From assembly GCF_029027585.1 (NCBI RefSeq), contig NZ_CP093397.1:1-64000 (forward strand): DNA of 64,000 nt. Reading direction: 5' to 3'. Position 1 is the stretch's first letter, and the number at the start of each line of letters is the position of its first letter. The position numbers and the translations under genes are program-made. Below are positions 1 through 9,048 of the stretch, one piece after another. The notes under the pieces were generated by a model. The model had not been told where the DNA came from and searched no databases. It worked only from the letters and a program-made list of their open reading frames with translations. The stretch comes from Sulfurimonas sp. Its GTDB lineage: Bacteria; Campylobacterota; Campylobacteria; Campylobacterales; Sulfurimonadaceae.

Positions 1-91
1 TATACTTAATAGACTCTCCTGTTGTAAGAGTAGCATACTGATATGTCCTCACTCCTAAAGAGTGAGAACTTAAAAGTGGATTTTCAACCAT
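1..91 (-). CDS. Partial small protein downstream of the RHS gene (possible immunity partner)
   Basis: An ATG at 91..89 opens a frame without stops to the window edge, reading MVENPLLSSHSLGVRTYQYA and about ten more residues. It starts 18 nt after the stop of the RHS gene on the same strand. Genes in this place after an RHS toxin often encode the cognate immunity protein; that is the only reason to suggest the role. No strong Shine-Dalgarno is visible and no family was recognised. It could also be a chance frame. Confidence 0.35.
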   Translation of the reverse strand, partial: MVENPLLSSHSLGVRTYQYATLTTGESIKY

Positions 92-109
92 TGAAATATA
101 TCTTTATCT

Positions 110-3100
110 CTAAAATAATCTACGATAAATATTCCTTTCATTTTTATGTCTATCCATTTCAAGAACTACACTATGTTTGTCATATAGTGCTGCATAATTT
201 ATTGCTAATGCTGGTACCATTGATGGAATGTTTGTTAACATATTAAATGGCATAGAACCTCCATTAGTAATAAAGAAAGAATCATGTAATTTTGCGAAAG
301 AATTCACTCCTGGAAGCCAACTTAACATTTTCATAAATTCTGATTTATCAGAAGCAATGTGCTCATTAGCAAACTCAACAAGTTTATATTCTGACTTAGT
401 GTCTCCACTTAATCCCATCTGATTAGGGCCATCTTTTCTGAATGTAGTATCTTTACCTACCGAACTATTATAAAGATATCTAGCACTTGCAGTGGCAATA
501 CCCATCTTAAATCCATCAGCAAATTTACCACCATTTATCTTAGAGTTTATTCCTCCGACAGCACCTTTAGCTACAACCCTTCCCAATTGAGCCATATTAG
601 ACATTTCTCCAGCTTTACTTAGACCAGCATAGTATCCACCAACAGCACCACCTATTGCACCAGTCAAGGCACCGGTCAAGGCACCTTTCCATGTTCCTGT
701 AATTATTGCCCCGGAGGCAAAACCTGCTACTGCCCCTGCAGCCATTGAAGCACCAATCCCTGTACCAAACCAGCCAGCCCAAAGAGCAGCTACCGCTGGA
801 GCAGCTGTGCCTAAAGTAACCACAGTAATTACTATTGCAACAATAACAGCAACTATTACCCTCCAATTTTTCTTAACAAAGTTAACAACCTTCTTAAAAA
901 ATTTAGCAATAGACCCAAAGAAAAACCCACTAGGATCAACATACTTAAGCGGATTGTTCTTAACATAAGAGTATCTGTTATAACTCTGCGTATCATATGG
1001 TGCTTGTATGTATGGGTCAGCACTTAGAAACTTTCCTATTACTGGGTCATAAACTCTTCCATTCATGTGTATAAGGTTGAACTCGCTTATGTGTTCGTGT
1101 CCTGTAAATCCTCTTTTTGTGATGGCGTTAGCATCATCTACTTGATTTATCCAATCACCTACTATTCTCTCGCCAAAAGGTTTGTAAGCCAGTCTTTGTA
1201 TAACTTCACCTGACTCATTTGTAACTGTGTCTGTAGAATTAAGTGCACCTTTATGTAAGTATCTTACACTTGGTACAAGCAATTCTCCATCATCTTCTTC
1301 TACATTTATAGCTACAAGATTACCGCCTGCGTATATGAAGTTTTTGTATCTTACTTTTGCATTTATTATCTCTTTTTCAAAGAGTTTTCCTGCGTAGTAT
1401 GTTGTATCTCCATCTAAAGTCTTCTTGTATCTTGCTCTGTTTGGAGCGTAGAAGAAGTTTGTCTTGTGGTTTGAGTCTTCTATTTGTGTAGGTTTGTTAT
1501 AAGAACTGTATGTTATGGTCGTGTCATTTTTTCTAACGGCATTACCATTTGCATCGTACTCATAAGTGTTAGAACCCGCAGCTACAACTTGATGAGCTTT
1601 TTGGTAAGCATAAGAGCCTAGGTCTGATTTACTTAACATATTTCCTATAGAGTCATACGCATAAAGTATCTCTGTTGAAAAACTATCTCCTGTTATATTT
1701 GCAGAGCTAACTCTGTTTAGAGCATCATAAGTAAACGAAGAAGTAATATTTTGTTTTGCATCTACGCGTGAGAGAACATTATTCATATCATCAAAGGTAT
1801 ATGAGATATCTCTTATATCATTATCACCGTTATAGCCTGTAGTGATATAGTTTAGATGTCCATTCGCTTTGTTGTACTCTTTTTTCGTAATAAGACCATT
1901 TCCGATAATATCACTTATAACTCTACCAAACTCATCAGCCTTTAAGACCTTGTAGAAGTAGTTATAGTTTTTATCATCTAACATATCAAAGTATGTTGTG
2001 CTTGAAAGTGTCTCTATTTTATTTACGGCATCTATATGTTTAGTCTTATAGTTTACAACCTTTTGAGAAAGACCCTGTGCTGCCACTAAAAGAGACCGTG
2101 TTTGAGCAATATGAGAGTTAATCATATCTTTTTCTTGTTGCAGATAAGCAGCTTCTAGTGAGCCATTTACAAGTATTCCATCTACGGAAGTGATGGCGTT
2201 GTTTAGATTTACAAGTGCCATATCTATGTAGAAACGGGTTTGTGCTCTAAACTTAGATGCTACAAACTCATAGAAGTTAGCATCTTTAAACTTACTAGCC
2301 ATTTTGAGAAAGTAATTTACTCTGTTTAGTGCTTTTATGGACTCATCTTGTGCATCATTTGAAGATGTCTTTAAAAGCAGAGCTGTTTGTATGGAGAGAG
2401 CTGCTGTCTCTTTTAGCTGTGTTTTTAGACTCTCATCTGTTATATCGTTTGCCAAAGCTAAAAAGAGATTTCCTTTTGCACTCTGTTTCTCTGCTTGATT
2501 AGAGTAGTTTACCGCTTCACTTGCAAACTGCATCGAGACATTTAAGCTATCTTCTATAGCATTTTTTATCTCATCGTATGAGTAGAGATTACTAGTAACT
2601 TTTGGAGATTTTACAGCTTGTAGGTAACCTTGCTTATTATATTCGTTGATAGAAGTAAAACCATCAGGACTGATAGTCTTCTCTAATTTACCTTCACTAT
2701 TGTAAACATAAGAAGTATTAAATACATTAGCATCTATAAACTCTTTTATATTTTGTAGTCTTCCAAAGTTATCGTAGTAAAACTCCTTCCTATAGTCAGC
2801 GTTTTGGACATAAGAGAGTTTTCCTATACCTTTTACACTTCTGTCATAAGTCCAAGTTGTCTCACCCTCAGCTTCTACTCTTTTTACCATACGACCAAGC
2901 AGGTCATAAGTCATAGTAGAGAATTGACCTTTTGCATCTGTCTGTTTTATAAGTTTACCAAGAGCGTTATACTCATAAGACCAGATACCCATATCCGGAT
3001 CATTCATACCTATTTTATTTCCAAATAAATCATAAGTAAGAGTAATTACATTACCTTTAGAGTCTGTAGTTTGTACTAACTTTCCAAAAGCATCATACTT

Positions 3101-6100
3101 ATAGTCTATAAAAGAATTACCCTCTATGACTTTTAGCTTTTTACCTATGATATTATTTTTAGTAGTTTTTGCTTGAGTATTAGCTTTTGTAGTTGTAACA
3201 TCAAGACCGCTATAAACTACTGTGTTTTGGATTCTGTTTCCTGTTGCTCCTGGTCTGTCAGTAGATGTAACTCTTCCAAGTGCATCATATGTATTGTAGA
3301 TGTATACAGAAGCATCTATTTCATAGTGAGGAGTTGTATATTTTACTACTCTGCCTAAAGCATCGTAGAAAGTATCTTCATAGATTTTTGAACCATCAAA
3401 GCCTACTTTTATAGTTCTTATCTTTTTACCAGCTTTGTTAAAGTAGGCAATAGACTCAGGTGAACCTGTACTCTTTTTAGTAACTCTAAACATACTGTTT
3501 GCTATTGAGTTATCCCAAGCATTGGACCAAATAGTAGATGAGCCATCAGCTCTTAACTCTTGAACTTTTTTACCCATAGCGTCATAACTAAAGCTTGTAC
3601 TTAAACTATTTGGACCAGTTATTTTTATAAGCTGGTTATTTATATCGTACTCTCTATTTTCACTATGTCCCAAAGAGTTGATAATCTTGATAATATTTTT
3701 ACCCTGTGCATCATAAAGATACTTTGTACTTCTAGCTTCTATATCTGTACCACTTACTGTCTCTAGTATTTTATTACCTGAAGTGTCATACTGATATGAT
3801 TTTACAAGTTGTTTCGCACTGGCTGGTTCTATAACCTCTGAGCTAAGAGTTCCTTTCTCTACATCATAGATAAAAGCAGATGTCTTCTCAACAGTTGAGC
3901 CATCAGCATGAACATGTGTCACTTTTGCACTAGTCAGACGAGATAGTATCCATTTTGACTCATCGTTTGTGTAGACATTCTGAGTAATGATTGAGTAGTT
4001 CTCAGCGTCGTTCTTTGTTGTAGTTTTAATGTTTAGGATATTGCCGTACTTATCAAAGTTTGAGTTTATAGTCTCATGTGTGAGTAGGTAAGCTCCGTTG
4101 ATATCGTTCTTTATCTGAGTATTTCCTGTTATCTCTAAGTTTAAGATAGCTGGATTACTGAAGTAGCTTTGCTGTTGAATACTACTACTCTCACTAGAGA
4201 GTTTTGTGCTTTCTCCTAGATATGACTCACTGTTTTTTGAGATTCCAACAAATGGGAAGGTTTGATGATACTCTGTAATGGTTTTAGTATTTGAAATATC
4301 ATTAAAAGTTTCTATTTTTGAAAATCCAAGAGAACCTCTCTCTCTATGAACTTTAAATCCTTCATACTTAAATGTAGTAGTATTAAACCCACCAACTGCA
4401 TCTGCAACTTTAAAAGATTTTACTATACTCATAGGAGATGCTTTAATATCAAGCTCTGGAAGTTCTGCATCTTCTAAAGCTGTATAAATCTCAGCATCTC
4501 TAAGAGTTGAATATTCTATTTGCAAGTCTTGGTCTTTTGAGTTGTTTACTGAAATGATTTTTGCTTTTTTGGTTTGGTTTATCTGTACCCAGTATCCATA
4601 TTGACTTGTTGTATAATTGTAGTGGTGAACTCTATCTGGTAATCCATCTCCATTTACATCTAAAAAAGTACTATATGTTATAAGTCCACCTATCCAGTTT
4701 TGTCTATACTCCAAAGGATTACTAGCATTTTGCCCCCAATTCTCCATCTCACCAAAACTACTACCTGTATTTATTTGTACCCAGTATCCATATTGACTTG
4801 TTGTATAATTGTAGTGGTGAACTCTATCTGGTAAACCATCTCCATTTACATCTAAAAAGCTACTTAATGTACCTGAAGCATCTGAATAAGTTAGTCTATA
4901 TTGTTCATTATATGTTGCATTCTGTCCCCAATTCTGCATCTCACCAAAACTACTTCCAGAATTTATCTGTACCCAATATCCACGCTGACCAATTGTATAA
5001 TTATTGTGGTGTACTCTATCTGGTAAGCCATCTCCATTTACATCTAAAAAGCTACTTAATGTACCTGAAGCATCTGACCATGTTTGGTTATATTGACTAG
5101 TATGCGTAGAACCTCCCCAATCTTCCATTGGACCAAAACTATGACCAGTATTTAATTGCACCCAGTATGCATATTTACCTGTAAAATAATTATGATGGTG
5201 TACTCTATCTGGTAAACCATCTCCATTTACATCTAAAAAGCTACTTAATGTACCTGAAGCATCTGACCATGTTTGGTTATATTGACTAGTATGCGTAGAA
5301 CCTCCCCAATCTTCCATTGGACCAAAACTATGACCAGTATTTAATTGCACCCAGTATGCATATTTACCTGTAAAATAATTATGATGGTGTACTCTATCTG
5401 GTAAACCATCTCCATTTACATCTAAAAAGCTACTTAATGTACCTGAAGCATCTGACCATGTTTGGTTATATTGACTAGTATGCGTAGAACCTCCCCAATC
5501 TTCCATTGGACCAAAACTATGACCAGTATTTAATTGCACCCAGTATGCATATTTACCTGTAAAATAATTATAATGATGTACTCTATCTGGTAAACCATCT
5601 CCATTTACATCTAAGAAACTACTGTGTGAACCATTTGTACCAGTCCAAGTTGGTCTATACTGGGCATTGTCTGTCGCATTCTGTCCCCAGTTCTCCATCT
5701 CTCCAAAACTATGACCTGTATTTATCTGTACCCAATAACCATATTGACTTGTTGCAGTATTATAATAATGAACTTTATCAGGTAATCCATCTCCATTTAA
5801 ATCTATGAAGCTACTCATCGCACTACCATCTGATAATGAATATGTTGTTCTATAAAAAAGATTATCAGTAGAATTCTGCCCCCAATTCTCCATCTCACCA
5901 AATTTACTTAAAGTTTCTTCCCACCCAAACACAACAGGCTCCAAACACTCACCATTAGCACACTCAGTTATATTTGTTATTCTTGAAAAGTTATTACTGT
6001 ATTCATAGTTCAGCTCATAAGAAGATACTTCTTTATTTGCTGTGTTGATTGAGATTTTTTTTACTCGTTTATCTATATTTGTCGTAACCCCTCTAGTTGA

Positions 6101-6745
6101 GAGTTTCTTTTTATCATCTCTATCTTCATATATAAAGTCTATAGTGTTGTTTGAGTACTTTATCTGTTTTATATATCTGTGATTATTACCAGATGCGTAG
6201 ATAAAGTCTATATCATTATCGTATCTATCAGAGATTTTACTTATCTTGTAAAAAACCTCTCCATCATTTGAGTCTGCTGTATTTCCATACTCATGTATGA
6301 GTCCATCTTTAGACCATACCTTCCAAGAAGTTTTAGTTTTAACTATCTTGCTATGGTTGTTTATCTCAGTTTTATATTCACTGTTCTCACTTCCATACTC
6401 TTGTGCAGTATCTACTAAAAGTAGCTTTTGTCCATCAAGGCAATAGTTGTAATTTCGTGAACTATCTGCCTTTTCATCAAACAATGATTCATTACACTTA
6501 GTAATGCTACTAAGACCTGAAATAGAAAAACCAACACCAAAGATGGAGTTGCCACTGTTTGAAGAGTTGTAGTTTAGTCTCAGTGAGGGTTGAAGACCTG
6601 AAACTCCTTTAGGAGTTATGACCTCCACATCGTAAGTAAAACTACCTTGTGCAACATCTGCACTACCTTTAGTCGCTCCAACAATAGCATAAGCATTGAT
6701 GGATAAAAACAGTAGTGTTAAAAGTATATGTTTAAATTTCATCAC
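110..6745 (-). CDS. Secreted SpvB/RHS-repeat toxin-like protein
   Basis: A 2211-residue protein with a Sec signal peptide (hydrophobic stretch ending AYA, about residue 20). After it comes an SpvB-like N-terminal domain (roughly 20-270), then seven tandem 63-65-residue units, each with a D-x-NGDGLPD calcium-type loop and a YWVQ(I/L)N strand (about 275-725), as in the beta-propeller of TcB/SpvB proteins. RHS/YD repeats follow (about 900-1930, e.g. YDALGRV, YDLFGNK) and end in the RHS core motif FLSADPYIQAPYD ... DPSGF near residue 1938. The last 270 residues contain a membrane-like helix, a glycine-rich stretch and a unique C-terminus, the usual place for a toxin domain. Residues about 1385-1585 are a long alpha-helical insertion between RHS repeats. 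A membrane-anchored protein lies 6 nt upstream. The family (RHS, TcB/TcC) builds a hollow shell that encloses the toxic C-terminus; the C-terminal activity here was not recognised. Confidence 0.85.
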   Translation of the reverse strand: MMKFKHILLTLLFLSINAYAIVGATKGSADVAQGSFTYDVEVITPKGVSGLQPSLRLNYNSSNSGNSIFGVGFSISGLSSITKCNESLFDEKADSSRNYNYCLDGQKLLLVDTAQEYGSENSEYKTEINNHSKIVKTKTSWKVWSKDGLIHEYGNTADSNDGEVFYKISKISDRYDNDIDFIYASGNNHRYIKQIKYSNNTIDFIYEDRDDKKKLSTRGVTTNIDKRVKKISINTANKEVSSYELNYEYSNNFSRITNITECANGECLEPVVFGWEETLSKFGEMENWGQNSTDNLFYRTTYSLSDGSAMSSFIDLNGDGLPDKVHYYNTATSQYGYWVQINTGHSFGEMENWGQNATDNAQYRPTWTGTNGSHSSFLDVNGDGLPDRVHHYNYFTGKYAYWVQLNTGHSFGPMEDWGGSTHTSQYNQTWSDASGTLSSFLDVNGDGLPDRVHHHNYFTGKYAYWVQLNTGHSFGPMEDWGGSTHTSQYNQTWSDASGTLSSFLDVNGDGLPDRVHHHNYFTGKYAYWVQLNTGHSFGPMEDWGGSTHTSQYNQTWSDASGTLSSFLDVNGDGLPDRVHHNNYTIGQRGYWVQINSGSSFGEMQNWGQNATYNEQYRLTYSDASGTLSSFLDVNGDGLPDRVHHYNYTTSQYGYWVQINTGSSFGEMENWGQNASNPLEYRQNWIGGLITYSTFLDVNGDGLPDRVHHYNYTTSQYGYWVQINQTKKAKIISVNNSKDQDLQIEYSTLRDAEIYTALEDAELPELDIKASPMSIVKSFKVADAVGGFNTTTFKYEGFKVHRERGSLGFSKIETFNDISNTKTITEYHQTFPFVGISKNSESYLGESTKLSSESSSIQQQSYFSNPAILNLEITGNTQIKNDINGAYLLTHETINSNFDKYGNILNIKTTTKNDAENYSIITQNVYTNDESKWILSRLTSAKVTHVHADGSTVEKTSAFIYDVEKGTLSSEVIEPASAKQLVKSYQYDTSGNKILETVSGTDIEARSTKYLYDAQGKNIIKIINSLGHSENREYDINNQLIKITGPNSLSTSFSYDAMGKKVQELRADGSSTIWSNAWDNSIANSMFRVTKKSTGSPESIAYFNKAGKKIRTIKVGFDGSKIYEDTFYDALGRVVKYTTPHYEIDASVYIYNTYDALGRVTSTDRPGATGNRIQNTVVYSGLDVTTTKANTQAKTTKNNIIGKKLKVIEGNSFIDYKYDAFGKLVQTTDSKGNVITLTYDLFGNKIGMNDPDMGIWSYEYNALGKLIKQTDAKGQFSTMTYDLLGRMVKRVEAEGETTWTYDRSVKGIGKLSYVQNADYRKEFYYDNFGRLQNIKEFIDANVFNTSYVYNSEGKLEKTISPDGFTSINEYNKQGYLQAVKSPKVTSNLYSYDEIKNAIEDSLNVSMQFASEAVNYSNQAEKQSAKGNLFLALANDITDESLKTQLKETAALSIQTALLLKTSSNDAQDESIKALNRVNYFLKMASKFKDANFYEFVASKFRAQTRFYIDMALVNLNNAITSVDGILVNGSLEAAYLQQEKDMINSHIAQTRSLLVAAQGLSQKVVNYKTKHIDAVNKIETLSSTTYFDMLDDKNYNYFYKVLKADEFGRVISDIIGNGLITKKEYNKANGHLNYITTGYNGDNDIRDISYTFDDMNNVLSRVDAKQNITSSFTYDALNRVSSANITGDSFSTEILYAYDSIGNMLSKSDLGSYAYQKAHQVVAAGSNTYEYDANGNAVRKNDTTITYSSYNKPTQIEDSNHKTNFFYAPNRARYKKTLDGDTTYYAGKLFEKEIINAKVRYKNFIYAGGNLVAINVEEDDGELLVPSVRYLHKGALNSTDTVTNESGEVIQRLAYKPFGERIVGDWINQVDDANAITKRGFTGHEHISEFNLIHMNGRVYDPVIGKFLSADPYIQAPYDTQSYNRYSYVKNNPLKYVDPSGFFFGSIAKFFKKVVNFVKKNWRVIVAVIVAIVITVVTLGTAAPAVAALWAGWFGTGIGASMAAGAVAGFASGAIITGTWKGALTGALTGAIGGAVGGYYAGLSKAGEMSNMAQLGRVVAKGAVGGINSKINGGKFADGFKMGIATASARYLYNSSVGKDTTFRKDGPNQMGLSGDTKSEYKLVEFANEHIASDKSEFMKMLSWLPGVNSFAKLHDSFFITNGGSMPFNMLTNIPSMVPALAINYAALYDKHSVVLEMDRHKNERNIYRRLF
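5035..5580. repeat. Near-perfect 189-bp tandem repeats inside the RHS gene
   Basis: About 2.9 copies of a 189-bp unit (63 codons) run back to back; equivalent points recur at 5112, 5301 and 5490. Copies are essentially identical while the outer four protein units (275-405 and 600-725) are diverged, so this block was expanded recently by duplication or unequal recombination. Each unit encodes one FG-GAP-like blade. Confidence 0.9.
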
Positions 6746-6751
6746 TAACTC

Positions 6752-7420
6752 CTAATTCAAATTATTATTGATTTGTTCTATTACTTTTGTAATATCATTA
6801 ATTGAGGCTTGATAAGCTACTAATTCTACATCTACTTCTTTCTCAGTTGAAGGAGTTGTCTTTTTACTTTTAGAAGCTGTAGTTTTATTTGTTTGTTGCG
6901 AAGCTTCAGTAGATGTTTTATTTGTCTGTGATGAACCACCATAAGAACCTGTAGCACCACCATAATTACTTGTAATACCTTCTTGTGCTAGTTCAAGTCT
7001 TTTATTGGTCTCTTTTACTCCTTTTTGAACCTGTTTTGAACTAGGCTGTACTTGAACTGTGTCAAAGTCATAATTACTATCTTGCAGAGCATTAAATTCA
7101 AACTCCTGTGTGATTGGATTATTAGGATATTTTTCATTATAATCCTTTATCATCTGCATACTTTTTTGTGTACTATTACGAAGTTCCACAAGAGAAGCAT
7201 TTAGCTTTACTTTTTCAAAGTTATTTCTTCTTTGCTGTTGCATAAGTAGTTCTTTAGAACTAATATATTGATACTTTGGCTTTATAGCAGCGATATCTAC
7301 GCCTTTAGCTACATTTGTTGTCACATTAACCGGTGATTCTTTTTTGTAGAGTTGATAAGAAGCAACTGAAACAGCTACTACTAAAACACCTACTACACCT
7401 TGATAAATTCGTTCATTCAT
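6752..7420 (-). CDS. Membrane-anchored partner of the RHS protein, unknown function
   Basis: 222 residues with one N-terminal membrane helix (about 6-24) and the rest predicted outside the cytoplasm. The middle is charged and helical; residues about 145-190 are rich in Ser, Thr, Gly, Gln and Lys (a flexible linker), followed by a short helical tail. A GGGAAA-type Shine-Dalgarno precedes the ATG. The stop is 6 nt before the RHS ORF, so the two are almost surely co-transcribed. No family was recognised; it may anchor or help secrete the RHS protein, which is inference from position alone. Confidence 0.6.
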   Translation of the reverse strand: MNERIYQGVVGVLVVAVSVASYQLYKKESPVNVTTNVAKGVDIAAIKPKYQYISSKELLMQQQRRNNFEKVKLNASLVELRNSTQKSMQMIKDYNEKYPNNPITQEFEFNALQDSNYDFDTVQVQPSSKQVQKGVKETNKRLELAQEGITSNYGGATGSYGGSSQTNKTSTEASQQTNKTTASKSKKTTPSTEKEVDVELVAYQASINDITKVIEQINNNLN

Positions 7421-7612
7421 CTATTTTCCCTTAGCATAAATTTAAAGCTAATTTATTTAATAATATTAGTTTTAGAGTCTAAGGTATGATTTTATTAAAA
7501 AAGTATTCAATTAGTCCATTATGAGAATATGTATCAAGTATATTCATATGATATGCTACGAAAAGAAACAAATATTATAAAAAGTTAAAAATAAAGTTTT
7601 AGTTTTTAAAAA

Positions 7613-7644
7613 TTATTATCCTCAGTATAAGCTGAGAATAATAA
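7613..7644 (-). terminator. Rho-independent terminator of gltBD
   Basis: A 13-bp stem with one G-U pair (arms 7613-7625 and 7632-7644, containing CTGAG/CTCAG) and a 6-nt loop lies just downstream of the gltD stop. Read on the minus strand it is followed by a run of five T. Confidence 0.8.
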
Positions 7645-7660
7645 GGGGAAAAAAGTTAAT

Positions 7661-9046
7661 TTATTTTAGTAGAGATTTTGCTATACTTCTAGCAGCTTCC
7701 CGTCCATCATAAGCAGCTGTTACAACTAAGTCTGCACCTCTATAACAATCACCGCCAGCATAGATGCCAGAAGTAGTTGTTTCATGAGTTTCTTCATTTA
7801 TAATCACTCCTCCCCAACTATTTGTTTCGATGCCATTTTCTGCTAAAAAAGCAGGTATTTCTGGATTAAAACCTAAAGACATGATAACTATATCAGCTTG
7901 AATTCTTGTTTCACTTCCCTTTAGCTCTTCTATTCTTTGACGACCACTTTCATCTTTTACACCAAGAGTTGTTTTAACTACTTCCACGGCAATTACATTA
8001 GATTTTTCATCTAAAACTATCTCTTTTGGAGATACAAAAAAAGTAAAATCAACACCCTCTTCCATAGCATTTTTATACTCTTTTTTACTTCCTGGCATGT
8101 TGTGTGCATCTCTACGATATAGACAGTTTACACTTCTTGCTTCTTCTCTTTTAGCAGTTCTAAGACAGTCCATAGCAGTATCTCCACCACCAATAACAAC
8201 AACATTCAAGTCTTTAAAGTCAAACTTTTTATCATATGAAAGTTTAAAGTTTTTTCTCTGCATAGCAGTTAAATACTCCATAGCATCATATACAGCATCT
8301 GCTTTTTCTCCCAATAAAGAAGCACTCTTAGCCTTTGTAGCACCAACACCTATAAACATTGCATCATTAGAATTAGCTAACTCTTCAAAAGCTATATCTT
8401 TACCAACTTCACAATTTAAAACAAGCTTTAAACCTGCTTCTTTTAGTAATTTTACGCGTCGCTCTACTATTTTTTTATCAAGTTTAAAATTTGGAATACC
8501 ATAAGTTAAAAGCCCACCTGCTCTATCACTTCTCTCATACATAGTTACAGCGATGCCAGAACGAAGTAGATATGTTGCAACAGAGAGTCCAGCAGGACCA
8601 CTTCCTATAACAGCAACACTTTTACTAGTTGTGATTCCTGGAAATTCTGGCTTATACCCAGCCTTAAAACCCTCTTCTGTTATGTGAGTTTCAATAGAAC
8701 CAATAGTAATAGCACCATGTCCATCATTTAAAGTACAATCTCCTTCACAAAGTTTATCATGAGGACAAACTCTTCCCATTACTTCAGGAAATGGCGAAGG
8801 CTCATTAGATAGTTTAAAAGCAAATTCTAAATCTTTTTGGGCAATAGATTTCAACCATTGAGGAATGTAGTTATGAAGTGGACATTTATTTAAACAAAAT
8901 GGGTCACCACATTGGATACATCTTTCACTTTGAGTAGAAGCATCATCACGGTCAAATACTTCATAAATCTCACCAAAATCTTTTGTTCTTTCTACCACTA
9001 ATCTTTTAGTTGGATTAAGTCTTTCAGTTGCTAAATATTCTCTCAT
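7661..9046 (-). CDS. gltD: Glutamate synthase (NADPH) small subunit
   Basis: 461 residues, the normal length of GltD. It takes electrons from NAD(P)H and passes them through FAD and iron-sulfur clusters to GltB, which makes glutamate from glutamine and 2-oxoglutarate. The N-terminus has the two cysteine sets of the [4Fe-4S] domain: C43, C46, C51, C55 and C94, C100, C104. The FAD site is GSGPAG near residue 148; the NAD(P) site is GGGDTAMDC near residue 287. It begins 2 nt after the gltB stop, so the pair is translationally coupled, and a terminator follows. Confidence 0.97.
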   Translation of the reverse strand: MREYLATERLNPTKRLVVERTKDFGEIYEVFDRDDASTQSERCIQCGDPFCLNKCPLHNYIPQWLKSIAQKDLEFAFKLSNEPSPFPEVMGRVCPHDKLCEGDCTLNDGHGAITIGSIETHITEEGFKAGYKPEFPGITTSKSVAVIGSGPAGLSVATYLLRSGIAVTMYERSDRAGGLLTYGIPNFKLDKKIVERRVKLLKEAGLKLVLNCEVGKDIAFEELANSNDAMFIGVGATKAKSASLLGEKADAVYDAMEYLTAMQRKNFKLSYDKKFDFKDLNVVVIGGGDTAMDCLRTAKREEARSVNCLYRRDAHNMPGSKKEYKNAMEEGVDFTFFVSPKEIVLDEKSNVIAVEVVKTTLGVKDESGRQRIEELKGSETRIQADIVIMSLGFNPEIPAFLAENGIETNSWGGVIINEETHETTTSGIYAGGDCYRGADLVVTAAYDGREAARSIAKSLLK

Positions 9047-9048
9047 TA

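Noticed and set aside
615-866. Minus-strand 83-residue Cys/Gly-rich ORF
   Set aside because: Shifted-frame reading of the glycine-rich stretch of the RHS C-terminus.
5035-5580. CRISPR-like regular repeats
   Set aside because: The unit is 189 bp, contiguous without spacers and fully coding.
4798-5808. Plus-strand ORFs of 60-100 residues across the RHS repeats
   Set aside because: They repeat in step with the 189-bp units and are antisense shadows of the RHS gene.
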